Source of the DNA: Saprospiraceae bacterium
Lineage (GTDB): Bacteria > Bacteroidota > Bacteroidia > Chitinophagales > Saprospiraceae
Direction of reading: 5' to 3'
DNA length: 64,000 nt
Assembly (NCBI GenBank): GCA_016710235.1
Contig: JADJLG010000001.1
Span: 3,151,501 to 3,215,500 of the forward strand
Positions 8,542 through 17,752 of the stretch are shown here, piece by piece. The position numbers were made by a program, and so were the translations under genes. Each line of letters begins with the position of its first letter. Within the stretch, counting starts at the first letter, position 1. The notes under the pieces were generated by a model. It did not search any database. It saw only the letters and a list, made by a program, of their open reading frames with translations, and was not told the DNA's origin.

Positions 8542-10140
8542 TTATCTTACCTTCATCATACTTTTGACTTGCTGGATGGATTCGTTTTGCAATCGAACAT
8601 AGTAAATTCCTTCAGGCATACCTTCTAAATCACAATTTACCTGATACAATCCGACCGACATGTTTTCATTGATTAAAGTCCGAATCACATGGCCTGAATC
8701 AGAGATAATTTGAATCATGGTGTGACCTCCCAAACTTTCAAATTTAATAGTTGTATTTGAAACGAAAGGATTGGGATATGCTGATACCAAATTCTGGCCA
8801 GCTCTGTTATTAGAGTCATGAACAGAGGTTGGTATGCAGTTTGATTTCTGGAGAATTGGAATCTGCTGGTAATTATTAAGCATGATGGCATCCAAATCCG
8901 GTTGCGGAACACAAAACCAATCTTGCAATATAGAAGCATATACGGATCTAAAATCGTACTGCATTGGCAGATTGGATTTTGATGTCGAAGCGGAATCAAT
9001 TACAGGATTTTGTCCTATAACACTAGCAGAAACTTTTGAGCCGAACAAGAACATCGGTTGAGCTGCACCATGATCAGTGCCCCCTGATGCATTGGATACG
9101 ATTCTTCTACCAAATTCTGAAAATGTCATTCCCAATACTCTATCACTCAAACCCATTAACTTTAAATCGTCGGTAAATGCATAAATCGCATCTGAGACTC
9201 CTTTCAGTAAGTTGGCATGATTTCCTTGAGTATGGTCAGTACTGTTCACTTGAGCGGAGTGTGTGTCAAAACCACCTGTGCTGACCCAGTAGACGCGGGT
9301 TTTTAACCCACCTGAGATTAATTTTGCAACTATTGAAAGTGCACTTCCCAATGCAGCGCCGGGTTCAGCAGGTGAAGATTTTGGGTAGAGCGATGTTAAG
9401 TTCTTTCCCTTATTTGCTGCTAACTCAACTGCATCTCCAAATTTATCTGTCTGTCTTTGAACTTCTCTTACATAAAGCAATTCCTTACCGGTGCAATTTA
9501 CAGGTGCCGGATCTTTGAAAATATTTCCTGTAAGGTTGAGTAAATCTTTAGTGTTGTTGATGGCTATGCCCATATTCACGCCTTGGTTCTGAAGCCCTAA
9601 ACCAACACTGCCACCAATCCGGATAGAAGGAGGATCAGGCATAATAGAATTTGGGAAACCAACGGGAAAGTTAGGATATTCATAATTTAAATATCTACCT
9701 GTCCAACCGGAGTTGAGATACTCTTTTGTATCACTACCGGTAATCCAAATATCAGTAGATCGGAAATGGGAAAAACTAAATTGAGGATAACCAACGCCTT
9801 GCACTATACTCAACCGACCATCATCCCATAATTCGCTGAACCTATTCATTGCCGGATGCAATCCTGTCTTTCCGAATGTACCGGATAATTTTAGTACTGA
9901 AGACTCAGGGAGTAAAACATTTTTCCTGATGGTATCTAAAGACAGCGCGGCATATTGGTCCAATGGGATGACTGTATTCAAACCGTCATTACCTCCAGTT
10001 AGCTGCACGATCACCAGCACACGATCAGTATCATACAAAAGAGAATCTAAACCACCGAAAAACGGCGATGCACTATACGCATTCAGGGAGACCCCACCTA
10101 TTGCCAGTGGAACGGATTGGACAAACGATCTTCTTTTCAT
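8542..10140 (-). CDS. DUF1501 protein with T9SS C-terminal domain
   Basis: 532 aa. The N terminus MKRRSFVQSVPLAIGGVSL is a Tat-like signal (RRSF with a hydrophobic stretch). The DUF1501 domain (about 35-420) belongs to the alkaline-phosphatase/sulfatase-like fold family and shows LTGGNDGLNTVIPL, YWVSTGGFDTHSAQV and the typical SGGTDHGAAQPMFLFG. The last 80 residues (SAYPNPFVSNTTIKFE to the end) form a T9SS type A sorting domain, so it is predicted to reach the cell surface. Its activity is not established. It follows the DUF1800 gene by 29 nt; these two families are almost always paired, which suggests they act together. Confidence 0.92.
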   Translation of the reverse strand: MKRRSFVQSVPLAIGGVSLNAYSASPFFGGLDSLLYDTDRVLVIVQLTGGNDGLNTVIPLDQYAALSLDTIRKNVLLPESSVLKLSGTFGKTGLHPAMNRFSELWDDGRLSIVQGVGYPQFSFSHFRSTDIWITGSDTKEYLNSGWTGRYLNYEYPNFPVGFPNSIMPDPPSIRIGGSVGLGLQNQGVNMGIAINNTKDLLNLTGNIFKDPAPVNCTGKELLYVREVQRQTDKFGDAVELAANKGKNLTSLYPKSSPAEPGAALGSALSIVAKLISGGLKTRVYWVSTGGFDTHSAQVNSTDHTQGNHANLLKGVSDAIYAFTDDLKLMGLSDRVLGMTFSEFGRRIVSNASGGTDHGAAQPMFLFGSKVSASVIGQNPVIDSASTSKSNLPMQYDFRSVYASILQDWFCVPQPDLDAIMLNNYQQIPILQKSNCIPTSVHDSNNRAGQNLVSAYPNPFVSNTTIKFESLGGHTMIQIISDSGHVIRTLINENMSVGLYQVNCDLEGMPEGIYYVRLQNESIQQVKSMMKVR

Positions 10141-10169
10141 TTTAAAAAATTAATAATTTAATGAAAATA

Positions 10170-11858
10170 TTAGCACAGGTGATATTCTGCTGCTGATTGC
10201 AAATAGATAAATAAATCTTGTAACATGCTTGGCACTCGTTTTGCTTCTGGATCACTCGTAGATGGATCCCCGATAAAAATCTGATAAGCATCTGTCCAAT
10301 AATAATCTGAACTTTGACCAAGTAATAAATAGGTTGTTTTTATTTGACTTTTTACCGCATCTGAAATACTTACTCCGAATAGTAATTCGATTGCTTCATT
10401 GATTAATTCATTTGGATCTTCAGGATGAGCAAACTGCTTCACAAAACTCACATAATCAATAGTTAATTTTTGGTTTTTATTTGCGTCCAGAAATACTGAA
10501 TTTCCACTATTGAGGCCTGACTTACCTACAGCTTCAAAGAAATTTTTCCGTTCCGGATAAGTTGTCGTATCTAACCAATATTCATGAAAAACGGGAGCTT
10601 GGTAATACGCCGGCCAACCTGCAACATTTGGTGGATCACCAACATCAAATCCACCTTTAATCACATAATTTCTGATTTGAGAAAAATTTACATAAGCTAA
10701 ATCTGAATGTACTGCATCATCCGGTTTGGGAATTGGCAACTGAAAAGTCCGTAACATTCCTATCGTAAAGTCTGTAGGACTTTTAAGCATACAACCAAAA
10801 TTTTCAGATTTAAAAAAGTAATCGCTCGTGAACAGTGCACGCAATACTTCTTTTATGTCATAATTCTTCCTAAAAATTTCTGCCAGAGGTTCGATCACAT
10901 TGGATTCAATGTCTGGAGTTATATCATAATATACAAAATAAATCCACAATTTCCTACAAAGGAATTTTGCACATTCGTCAGTTTCCAATAACATTGAAAT
11001 CATATCATCGATTTCCAATTCAGCCATTAATCTCTCCTCACCAGCTTTTGGTGTGCGAAGGATTTGTTTGTTCTTATAAAATGCTGAAAATTGTTTTACA
11101 GCAACATCATGATTTGCACTCACAAAACTAGTCTCAGGAAGGATTGCATAATTCGCATTGTTCGCGTCTTTCTTTTGGGTGATAAAAGTCCACCCAGTGA
11201 GCACTCTGGCTGCTGCTTTTACATCGTCTTCTGTATATCCCGATCCTGATCCTTTTCCGATACAAAACAGTTCTTGAAGCTCCCTACCATAATTCTCATC
11301 CGGGGCGCTTTTCTTATTTAAATTTCCATTGAGGTAGCGCAGCATTCCAGGATCCAGAGTGATATCTTTTACCATTTGTCGAAATGAACCTAGTGTGTTT
11401 TTGCGCAGAGCAACATTGGTATAATATGACAACAATGCTTGTTCTACAACAGAATCTTCAGTTGCAAAATGATTGTGCCAGAATAGCACCATTTTTTCAT
11501 ATATGCTAATATCTTGATGTATCTGTAGTCCAGTCCACCAATTTTTATAACTGAGTCTTCTGTACCCATTTGGGTTTGGGTTTGCTCCAATAGGAATAGG
11601 TATATTTGCCCAGCTGGTTCCCATAGGCACAGTGGTATCCAGATTGTCAGTTTTGACATTGTTGCTTACTGTAAAATAAGTCTTCAAAGGTCCGGCATCT
11701 GGGGGAGGATCCATCAACAATAGATCAATAACTGAAATTAATGATTTGCCGTTAAGTTGTTTGAGATCTGAAATTCTCACACCAAAAAGTGTACGGCGTA
11801 AAAGATGAAGCAATTCCTTTTTTCCAAATGGACCTGAATAAGGAGTTAAACTTGGCAT
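10170..11858 (-). CDS. DUF1800 family protein
   Basis: 562 aa with the ATG at 11858; an upstream in-frame TTG (11879) is less likely. DUF1800 features: LLRRTLFGVRISDLKQL near the N terminus, MVLFWHNHFATEDSVV, RELQELFCIGKGSGSGYTED, AARVLTGWTF and GGFDVGDPPNVAGWPAYYQ. No signal peptide is visible, which is common for the family in this phylum. Function unknown. It lies between an ABC ATPase gene (31 nt upstream) and its DUF1501 partner (29 nt downstream), at the tail of the lpx run. Confidence 0.92.
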   Translation of the reverse strand: MPSLTPYSGPFGKKELLHLLRRTLFGVRISDLKQLNGKSLISVIDLLLMDPPPDAGPLKTYFTVSNNVKTDNLDTTVPMGTSWANIPIPIGANPNPNGYRRLSYKNWWTGLQIHQDISIYEKMVLFWHNHFATEDSVVEQALLSYYTNVALRKNTLGSFRQMVKDITLDPGMLRYLNGNLNKKSAPDENYGRELQELFCIGKGSGSGYTEDDVKAAARVLTGWTFITQKKDANNANYAILPETSFVSANHDVAVKQFSAFYKNKQILRTPKAGEERLMAELEIDDMISMLLETDECAKFLCRKLWIYFVYYDITPDIESNVIEPLAEIFRKNYDIKEVLRALFTSDYFFKSENFGCMLKSPTDFTIGMLRTFQLPIPKPDDAVHSDLAYVNFSQIRNYVIKGGFDVGDPPNVAGWPAYYQAPVFHEYWLDTTTYPERKNFFEAVGKSGLNSGNSVFLDANKNQKLTIDYVSFVKQFAHPEDPNELINEAIELLFGVSISDAVKSQIKTTYLLLGQSSDYYWTDAYQIFIGDPSTSDPEAKRVPSMLQDLFIYLQSAAEYHLC

Positions 11859-11889
11859 ATGAACTAAATAAGTGCCCAAGGTAAGTATT

Positions 11890-12510
11890 TTATACTTTCA
11901 TATACTGTTTTAACTCAATTTTTATTTGGGTATGAAAAAAATCCTGTTCGTCGTTGGAGGCTATAATTACAGTTCTGTTTTTTGCAAAATCGTGCAACAG
12001 TTTTGAGAACCATTTTCTTGCTTCGGAGTCTAAATTAGTGGTTGGTTCATCTAAAAGGAGAACCTCTCCCTCAGAGAGTATCGCAAGCGCTAATTTTAAT
12101 CTCTGATATAGTCCCGAAGAGAGTTCAAGAATTGTTTTTCTTTGATGACTTTTCAGATCAGTCAGATCCCAAAAGTCACGACTGGAAATATTGTCAATGT
12201 AGCTTTTAAATGTAAAGTGAAAATCCAATAATTCATTTATAGTAAAATAAGAAGGCAAGTCCATATAAGGAGCTGCCATACAGATCAATGGCTCAATATG
12301 TTCCCTGGTCTCTTTTCCATTCACTACCCAATGAACTTTTCCTTTGTTGGGTCTGATCATTCCGCCAATAAGTTGCATTAATGTAGACTTACCAACTCCA
12401 TTTCTACCGGCTATGCCGTAAGATATTCCTTCATTGAATTCAAAATCAAAGTTGTTGATCACCCAGGAAGAATTAAACTTTTTAGAGACTCCTTCCAGGC
12501 TTATTTTCAT
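11890..12510 (-). CDS. ABC transporter ATP-binding protein
   Basis: 206 aa nucleotide-binding subunit. Walker A GRNGVGKST (about residue 36-44), signature LSSGLYQRLKLALAI, Walker B EVLLLDEPT, and a switch region IIASNDEQDF where Asn-Asp stands in place of the usual His. The start ATG overlaps the lpxA stop in an ATGA tetranucleotide (12507-12510), so translation is coupled to lpxA. No permease gene is adjacent, so the membrane partner must be encoded elsewhere; the lpx context hints at envelope lipid or polysaccharide export, which is inference. Confidence 0.9.
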   Translation of the reverse strand: MKISLEGVSKKFNSSWVINNFDFEFNEGISYGIAGRNGVGKSTLMQLIGGMIRPNKGKVHWVVNGKETREHIEPLICMAAPYMDLPSYFTINELLDFHFTFKSYIDNISSRDFWDLTDLKSHQRKTILELSSGLYQRLKLALAILSEGEVLLLDEPTTNLDSEARKWFSKLLHDFAKNRTVIIASNDEQDFFHTQIKIELKQYMKV

Positions 12511-13289
12511 GATATTGTACTGTGATACCCTTTCATAATGCCTCGTTGAGATGCCATTATGAACTGTACAATTTCATCCTTCTCGGCCGTATCAGGAAGT
12601 TCTGCTTGAACCATTTTCAATCCCTGTGATATATTACTGTTCTTTATAAAAAGGTACCTGTAAATTTCGTGGATATTATTGATTTGTTCTTGAGTAAAAC
12701 CTCTCCTCCTCAATCCGATAGAATTCACTCCTTCATAAGACAATGGGTTTCTGGCTGCCTTCACATAATGAGGGACGTCTTTCATTACTAAAGATCCTCC
12801 ACCAACCATTACATGTCGTCCAATTTGTACAAATTGGTGAACTGCTGTTAATCCTCCAAGTATGGCATAATCATCTATAGTAATGTGTCCAGCCAGATTC
12901 ACATTATTGGCAAGAATAACATTATTTCCAACAATACAATCATGTGCGACATGAACATAGGCCATAAGAAGGCAATTCGAGCCAATCCGGGTAGTCATTA
13001 ATGCTTTAGTACCTCTATTTAGAGTACAATATTCTCTCACGATGGTGTTGTCTCCAATCTCCAATGTTGAAGCTTCACCTCCAAATTTCAGATCTTGAGG
13101 GATAGCACCTACCACTGCCCCTGGAAATATTTTACAAGAATTTCCAACCCTAGATCCATCCATTATGGTAACATATGGACCAATCCAACAATTGTTTCCA
13201 ATCACCACATCTGCTCCAATTGTAGCAAATGGCTCTATTACAGTATTGGCTCCAATACGAGCCTCTGGATGTATATTACTTTTGATCAC
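12507..13289 (-). CDS. lpxA: UDP-N-acetylglucosamine acyltransferase
   Basis: First step of lipid A synthesis: moves a 3-hydroxyacyl group from ACP to UDP-GlcNAc. Left-handed beta-helix built of hexapeptide repeats (IHPEARIGANTVIEPFATI, NNVILANNVNLAGHITI), with catalytic-region His in AYVHVAHDCIVGNN and the LpxA C-terminal helices (GVNSIGLRRRGFTQEQI). I chose the GTG at 13289 (260 aa, IKSNIHPEARIG), because LpxA proteins begin just before the first hexad; the ATG at 13334 would overlap lpxC/fabZ by 59 nt. The chosen start overlaps lpxC/fabZ by 14 nt. Together with lpxD and lpxC in one run this gives three early lipid A steps. Confidence 0.95.
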   Translation of the reverse strand: MIKSNIHPEARIGANTVIEPFATIGADVVIGNNCWIGPYVTIMDGSRVGNSCKIFPGAVVGAIPQDLKFGGEASTLEIGDNTIVREYCTLNRGTKALMTTRIGSNCLLMAYVHVAHDCIVGNNVILANNVNLAGHITIDDYAILGGLTAVHQFVQIGRHVMVGGGSLVMKDVPHYVKAARNPLSYEGVNSIGLRRRGFTQEQINNIHEIYRYLFIKNSNISQGLKMVQAELPDTAEKDEIVQFIMASQRGIMKGYHSTIS

Positions 13290-14682
13290 TTTCAGCAGAC
13301 CTTTTGACGATTTGGGCAGTGAGGACACCCTCACATACTAATTTATTACCTACATAAGCCGTGCCATTCATTTGAACTATACCTCTCCTTATGGGAGAAA
13401 GCAACTCCATTTTAAGAATAAGTGTATCTCCTGGCAGAACTTTCTGTTTAAACTTGGCACCATCAATCTTTACAAAATATGTATCCCAATTTCCTGGTTC
13501 TTCCTGTTGATGGAGGGCTAAAATTCCACCGGTTTGGGCCAAGGCTTCAATTTGCAAAACACCTGGAAAAACCGGATTATCAGGAAAATGTCCCAAAAAA
13601 CATGCATCAGAAAAACTAACATTCTTTATTCCGACCACGATATTTTCACTCAGTTCAATGATCTTATCTACAAATAAAAAAGGATGTCTATGCGGAAGAA
13701 GTTTTTGGATCTGAGGTATCTCAAGAATAGCTGGTTTCTCAGGATCATACACAGGAAGCCCTTTCAATTTGGCTTGCTCTAAAATTTTGCGGCGGAGTAC
13801 TCTCCCAAACTCTACATTTGACTTATGTCCGGGTTTGTGGGTAACGATCTTGCCTTGAATAGATTTGCCCACCAGGGTAAGATCCCCAATGACATCCAAC
13901 AATTTATGCCGAGCGGGTTCATTAGGAAAGTTCAACTTAACCGTGTTCAAAACACCTTCTCTTTCAACTTTGACACTAGGTTTGTTGAGTTTTCTTGCAA
14001 GCTCATCTAATTCAGGTTGGGTCATCATCCTGTCCACGATGACAATAGCATTATCCAAATCTCCTCCTCGGATTAAGTTTTGATTCATCAACTGTTCCAG
14101 TTCATGAAGGAAGACAAAAGTCCTGCAGGGTGCGATTTCTACCGAATAATGAGTTAAATCTTCTATTGAAGCAAATTGCTGGCCCAACACCTTTGAATTG
14201 AAATCAATTAAAGCAGTGATTTCGAGCTTGTCTGATGGCATGGCAATATATTCTGCTCCGGTATTTTCGTCTTCATAAGTAAAAGACTCTGTAATGACAA
14301 AGACTTCCCTTTCTTCGTTCTGTTGCACTATACCTACTCCCTGGAGCAAATGTACAAATGCAGCTGCTGAGCCATCCATAATGGGAATTTCAGGACCATT
14401 GAGCTCAATCGTCACATTGTCTATTCCAAGGCCAGTAAGTGCTGAAAGCGTATGTTCCACAGTCCAAACCTGGGCAATACCCTCCTGCAGTGTGGTTCCC
14501 CGATTGGTTGAAATTACTTTGGAAAGATCTGCATCAATAAAGGGTTGGTCCGGTAAGTCTATGCGTCTAAATTTAATTCCTGAATTTTCGGGAGCAGGAT
14601 GAAACGACATACGCACCATAGCGCCAGTATGGAGGCCAATACCTGAAAGAGAAACGGAGCTTTTGATCGTGCATTGCTTCAT
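13276..14682 (-). CDS. lpxC/fabZ: Bifunctional UDP-3-O-acyl-GlcNAc deacetylase / 3-hydroxyacyl-ACP dehydratase
   Basis: 468 aa fusion. N-terminal LpxC (about 1-305): starts KSSVSLSGIGLHTGAMV, with zinc-site motifs VEHTLSALTG and HKLLDVIGDLTLVG. C-terminal FabZ (about 320-460): LPHRHPFLFVDKI, GHFPDNPVFPGVLQIEALAQTG with the active-site His and Glu. LpxC commits the cell to lipid A synthesis (zinc deacetylase); FabZ dehydrates 3-hydroxyacyl-ACP, so the fusion joins the two enzymes that compete for the 3-hydroxyacyl-ACP pool. This fusion is known in Bacteroidota. It overlaps lpxD by 4 nt (ATGA). Confidence 0.97.
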   Translation of the reverse strand: MKQCTIKSSVSLSGIGLHTGAMVRMSFHPAPENSGIKFRRIDLPDQPFIDADLSKVISTNRGTTLQEGIAQVWTVEHTLSALTGLGIDNVTIELNGPEIPIMDGSAAAFVHLLQGVGIVQQNEEREVFVITESFTYEDENTGAEYIAMPSDKLEITALIDFNSKVLGQQFASIEDLTHYSVEIAPCRTFVFLHELEQLMNQNLIRGGDLDNAIVIVDRMMTQPELDELARKLNKPSVKVEREGVLNTVKLNFPNEPARHKLLDVIGDLTLVGKSIQGKIVTHKPGHKSNVEFGRVLRRKILEQAKLKGLPVYDPEKPAILEIPQIQKLLPHRHPFLFVDKIIELSENIVVGIKNVSFSDACFLGHFPDNPVFPGVLQIEALAQTGGILALHQQEEPGNWDTYFVKIDGAKFKQKVLPGDTLILKMELLSPIRRGIVQMNGTAYVGNKLVCEGVLTAQIVKRSAESDQK

Positions 14683-15716
14683 TTACCTGATTTTAACTCG
14701 TCCAGCTGTTTTCTTAATTCATCCACTTGCTTCCTCAAATCAGGTAGCTTTTTGAATTCAGAATACGCCCGAAGATACGAATAATAATCTATGGCTGGAG
14801 AACCGTACCACTTTCCTTTCATTTTTTCAATCGAAGACGCAATACCACTTTGTGCTTGCACCATAGTATAATCCGCAACACCAAGATGTCCTGCAACACC
14901 AACCTGCCCTCCCAAGATCACATGGTTTCCGATCTTGGCACTTCCGGCTATTCCTGCTTGAGCAGCGATAACTGTATGCTGGCCTACCTGTACATTGTGG
15001 GCTATCTGTATTAGATTGTCCAACTTGCTGCCTTTTTTAATGATAGTTGAACCAATACTTCCTCTATCAATACATGTATTTGCTCCAATTTCAACATCAT
15101 CTTCAAGAACGACATTTCCGATTTGAGCGATTTTGCTGTAAACGCCTTCTTTGTCAGGTGCATACCCAAATCCATCACTCCCTATAACTGTGTTTGATTG
15201 AATCACACACCTCTGTCCTATGATTGAGTCTTTTAAAATCCTCGCACCTGGAAAGAGAACTGTCCCAGTACCAATTTTAACTTTCGCCCCTATATATACT
15301 TGGGGATAAATGGTCACACCATCAGCGATTTCCACTTCTTCAGATATTATAGAAAAGGCACCTACTGAAACTCCCTTGCCTAATTTCGCAGAGCTATGTA
15401 TACTTGCCAAATCGTCTATACCGGTGTTTTGAATAGAGTCAGTTGTTTCAAAAAAAGCCAATAGCTTCGCAACGGCTTCATAAACGTTTGGGACTTTTAA
15501 AAGCGTGCAGAAAACCTTCTCCCGAGGTTCAAAACTTTCATCGACTATAACTAACGAAGCTTTGGTAGTATAGAGGTAAGGCTCATATTTTATGTTTCCA
15601 AGAAAACAAATGGAGCCTGGTTCACCCTCTTCTATTTTGCTCGGCTTAAGTACAACTATATCAGGATCACCAATCAGTGAACCATTTACCAACATTGCTA
15701 TTTGACTTGCTTTCAT
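14679..15716 (-). CDS. lpxD: UDP-3-O-(3-hydroxyacyl)glucosamine N-acyltransferase
   Basis: 345 aa; adds the second acyl chain in lipid A synthesis. N-terminal uridine-binding domain (MKASQIAMLVNGSLIGDP), then hexapeptide-repeat helix (IHSSAKLGKGVSVGAFSII, NTVIGSDGFGYAPDKEG), catalytic-region His in NLIQIAHNVQVGQHTVI, and a C-terminal coiled helix (LRKQVDELRKQLDELKSGK). The frame is open up to 15893, but LpxD proteins begin at MKASQI and a TAGATTTG -7 box lies between (15756-15749), so the start is the ATG at 15716. First gene of the run lpxD, lpxC/fabZ, lpxA, ABC ATPase, DUF1800, DUF1501. Confidence 0.96.
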   Translation of the reverse strand: MKASQIAMLVNGSLIGDPDIVVLKPSKIEEGEPGSICFLGNIKYEPYLYTTKASLVIVDESFEPREKVFCTLLKVPNVYEAVAKLLAFFETTDSIQNTGIDDLASIHSSAKLGKGVSVGAFSIISEEVEIADGVTIYPQVYIGAKVKIGTGTVLFPGARILKDSIIGQRCVIQSNTVIGSDGFGYAPDKEGVYSKIAQIGNVVLEDDVEIGANTCIDRGSIGSTIIKKGSKLDNLIQIAHNVQVGQHTVIAAQAGIAGSAKIGNHVILGGQVGVAGHLGVADYTMVQAQSGIASSIEKMKGKWYGSPAIDYYSYLRAYSEFKKLPDLRKQVDELRKQLDELKSGK

Positions 15717-15748
15717 TACAAATCTTCTACTGAATAAAATAGTACTCA

Positions 15749-15825
15749 CAAATCTATGTAATTCTGCAAAGCAGGCATACATTCTCCAATTAATTTTAAT
15801 ATATTCATACAATTCGATACTTTTG
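15749..15825. promoter_or_regulatory. Divergent promoter region between lpxD and the TPR membrane protein
   Basis: Minus strand TAGATTTG at 15756-15749 faces lpxD; plus strand TACTTTTG at 15818-15825 faces the gene at 15846. Both are exact TAnnTTTG matches; convincing -33 boxes are not visible. Confidence 0.45.
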
Positions 15826-15845
15826 GCTTTCGATCCTCCTGTAAG

Positions 15846-17741
15846 ATGAGCAAAAAAAAAATTAAAGCCCAACACGTTAGTATACCAGTTCACAATGTAC
15901 CTCAGCAGCTGGATTCGATGAATGACAAATGGTGGTACGTACTCATCGCCTTAGCTATTACTTTTTTGTGTTTCTACTCAAGCGTAAAGAATGGTTTTGT
16001 AAATTGGGATGACGACCGAAATGTTTATGAAAATCCTTTGATTACTGACGTAAGCTCAAAATCAATCAAAGCGATTTTTACAACTCCAATAATAGGTAAC
16101 TACAACCCTCTTCCTATTCTTACTTTTGCAATAGAAAACAAGTTTTTTGGAATGAACCCCCAGGCTATGCACTGGACGAATCTTTTGTTGCATTTACTAT
16201 GTGTATTTTTTGTATATCGTATTTTATTGTTGTTAAAATTAAGACCAGAAATTGCTCTCATTGGTACCATACTTTTCGGGATTCACCCTTTGAGAGTTGA
16301 GTCCGTTGCCTGGATTACGGAGCGCAAAGACGTCTTGTATGCGGCATTCTTCTTTCCTGCTGTTTATTTATACATTCAAAATTTGTACTCTAATAGCAAG
16401 AAACGATCCTATGTGATATACACATTATTTTGTATAGGTTTATTTGCGAAAATTCAAATGGTGAGCTTACCTCTCACTTTTATAGTATTAGACTATTTTT
16501 TCCAAAAACCTATTAATATTAAATCGATCTTTTCGAAATGGCCTTATTTTTTAGGTTCCATGCTGTTCGGTTTACTAGGTATTTATTTTTTGAAAGGTCA
16601 GGGAAGTCTTGAATCAAATACAAACTTCAATCTTTTCGAAAGGCTTTTTATTGGCTCCTACAGCCTTTTTGTTTATATTGTAAAATGGTTGGTACCCTAT
16701 AGGATGTCACCCATGTATCCTTATAACGAAAAGCTCACTGTATGGCACTATATATCTTTACCTGCAGCCATAGCACTTCTTTCTCTGATGTATATTTTGT
16801 GGAAGAAAAAACAGACAGAAATTGTTTTTGGATTTGGTTTCTTCTTCGCGAACATCGTTTTTCTGTTACAAATACTTGGAGCTGGGCAGGGCTATCTAGC
16901 TGATAGATTTACTTATGTTGCGTATTTTGGATTATTCTATATTTTCTGTTATGGCTTACAAGAGTTGCTGATCAAAAAACCCAAATTGAATATTGCATAT
17001 TTTTCAATTACAGGAATTTATCTGGCTGCATTATTCATGGTGAGCATAAAGCAGATTAAAATATGGAAAAACTCAGAAACATTGTGGACAAAAGTTATTG
17101 AATATTCTCCAAATACTTCTTTGCCTTACAACAATAGAGCTAATTATTACAGAGACCTCAAGCAATTTGATAAAGCATTGGCTGACTACAGTCAGGCTAT
17201 AGTCATGAAAGCTGGACATGGAACCTACAATAGCCGGGCAAAGCTTTATTTTACAAAGGGTGAAAATCAAAAAGCTCTGGAGGATTATAACAAGGCAATT
17301 GAATTAAACCCGACAGCGGAATATTTTGTAAATCGCGGTGCTGTCTATGCAAATTTAAACCAATTGGATTTAGCATTAAATGACCTGAATAAAGGTTTAC
17401 AAATGGACCCAAAATGGAAAGTTGGGTATTTGAACAGATCAATATTATATAACTCAAGAGGTGACTTTGCTTCAGCCCTAAACGATATTGACGCATACTT
17501 AAAATTAGATACAAAATCAGCGGACATGTGGTACGAAGGCGCAAGATGTCTGCGTGCCCTCAACCGATCAGAACAAGCCATTGAATATTACAATCAAGCA
17601 ATCCGGTACAAATCTGATGGAGCCGTTTTTTATCTTGAACGAGGTAGAACTTATCGAACTCTGGGAAATCATTCTGCAGCCCAAGCTGACTTTACTATTG
17701 CGCAACAACTCGGTATTCCAGCATCAGAAATCAATAAATAA
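15846..17741 (+). CDS. Multi-pass membrane protein (GT39/TMTC-like) with C-terminal TPR repeats
   Basis: 631 aa. A short cytoplasmic N terminus, then about ten hydrophobic segments over residues 30-395. The first extracytoplasmic loop has VNWDDDRNVYENPLI, the acidic-pair signature of polyisoprenyl-phosphate-sugar transferases (PMT/ArnT/TMTC type), and GIHPLRVESVAWITERKD. Residues about 425-625 hold five or six TPR units (LPYNNRANYYRDLKQFDKAL, KGENQKALEDYNKAIELNPT). Likely a membrane glycosyltransferase whose TPR tail binds the protein acceptor; this is inferred from architecture. Divergent from lpxD and 11 nt upstream of recN. Confidence 0.85.
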   Translation: MSKKKIKAQHVSIPVHNVPQQLDSMNDKWWYVLIALAITFLCFYSSVKNGFVNWDDDRNVYENPLITDVSSKSIKAIFTTPIIGNYNPLPILTFAIENKFFGMNPQAMHWTNLLLHLLCVFFVYRILLLLKLRPEIALIGTILFGIHPLRVESVAWITERKDVLYAAFFFPAVYLYIQNLYSNSKKRSYVIYTLFCIGLFAKIQMVSLPLTFIVLDYFFQKPINIKSIFSKWPYFLGSMLFGLLGIYFLKGQGSLESNTNFNLFERLFIGSYSLFVYIVKWLVPYRMSPMYPYNEKLTVWHYISLPAAIALLSLMYILWKKKQTEIVFGFGFFFANIVFLLQILGAGQGYLADRFTYVAYFGLFYIFCYGLQELLIKKPKLNIAYFSITGIYLAALFMVSIKQIKIWKNSETLWTKVIEYSPNTSLPYNNRANYYRDLKQFDKALADYSQAIVMKAGHGTYNSRAKLYFTKGENQKALEDYNKAIELNPTAEYFVNRGAVYANLNQLDLALNDLNKGLQMDPKWKVGYLNRSILYNSRGDFASALNDIDAYLKLDTKSADMWYEGARCLRALNRSEQAIEYYNQAIRYKSDGAVFYLERGRTYRTLGNHSAAQADFTIAQQLGIPASEINK

Positions 17742-17752
17742 ATATCTTCGAA

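Noticed and set aside
13276..14682. lpxC-fabZ fusion as a novel architecture
   Set aside because: It is a known and widespread fusion in Bacteroidota.
15717..15893. N-terminal extension of 59 residues on LpxD
   Set aside because: It lies upstream of a -7 box, is not similar to LpxD and would overlap the divergent gene.
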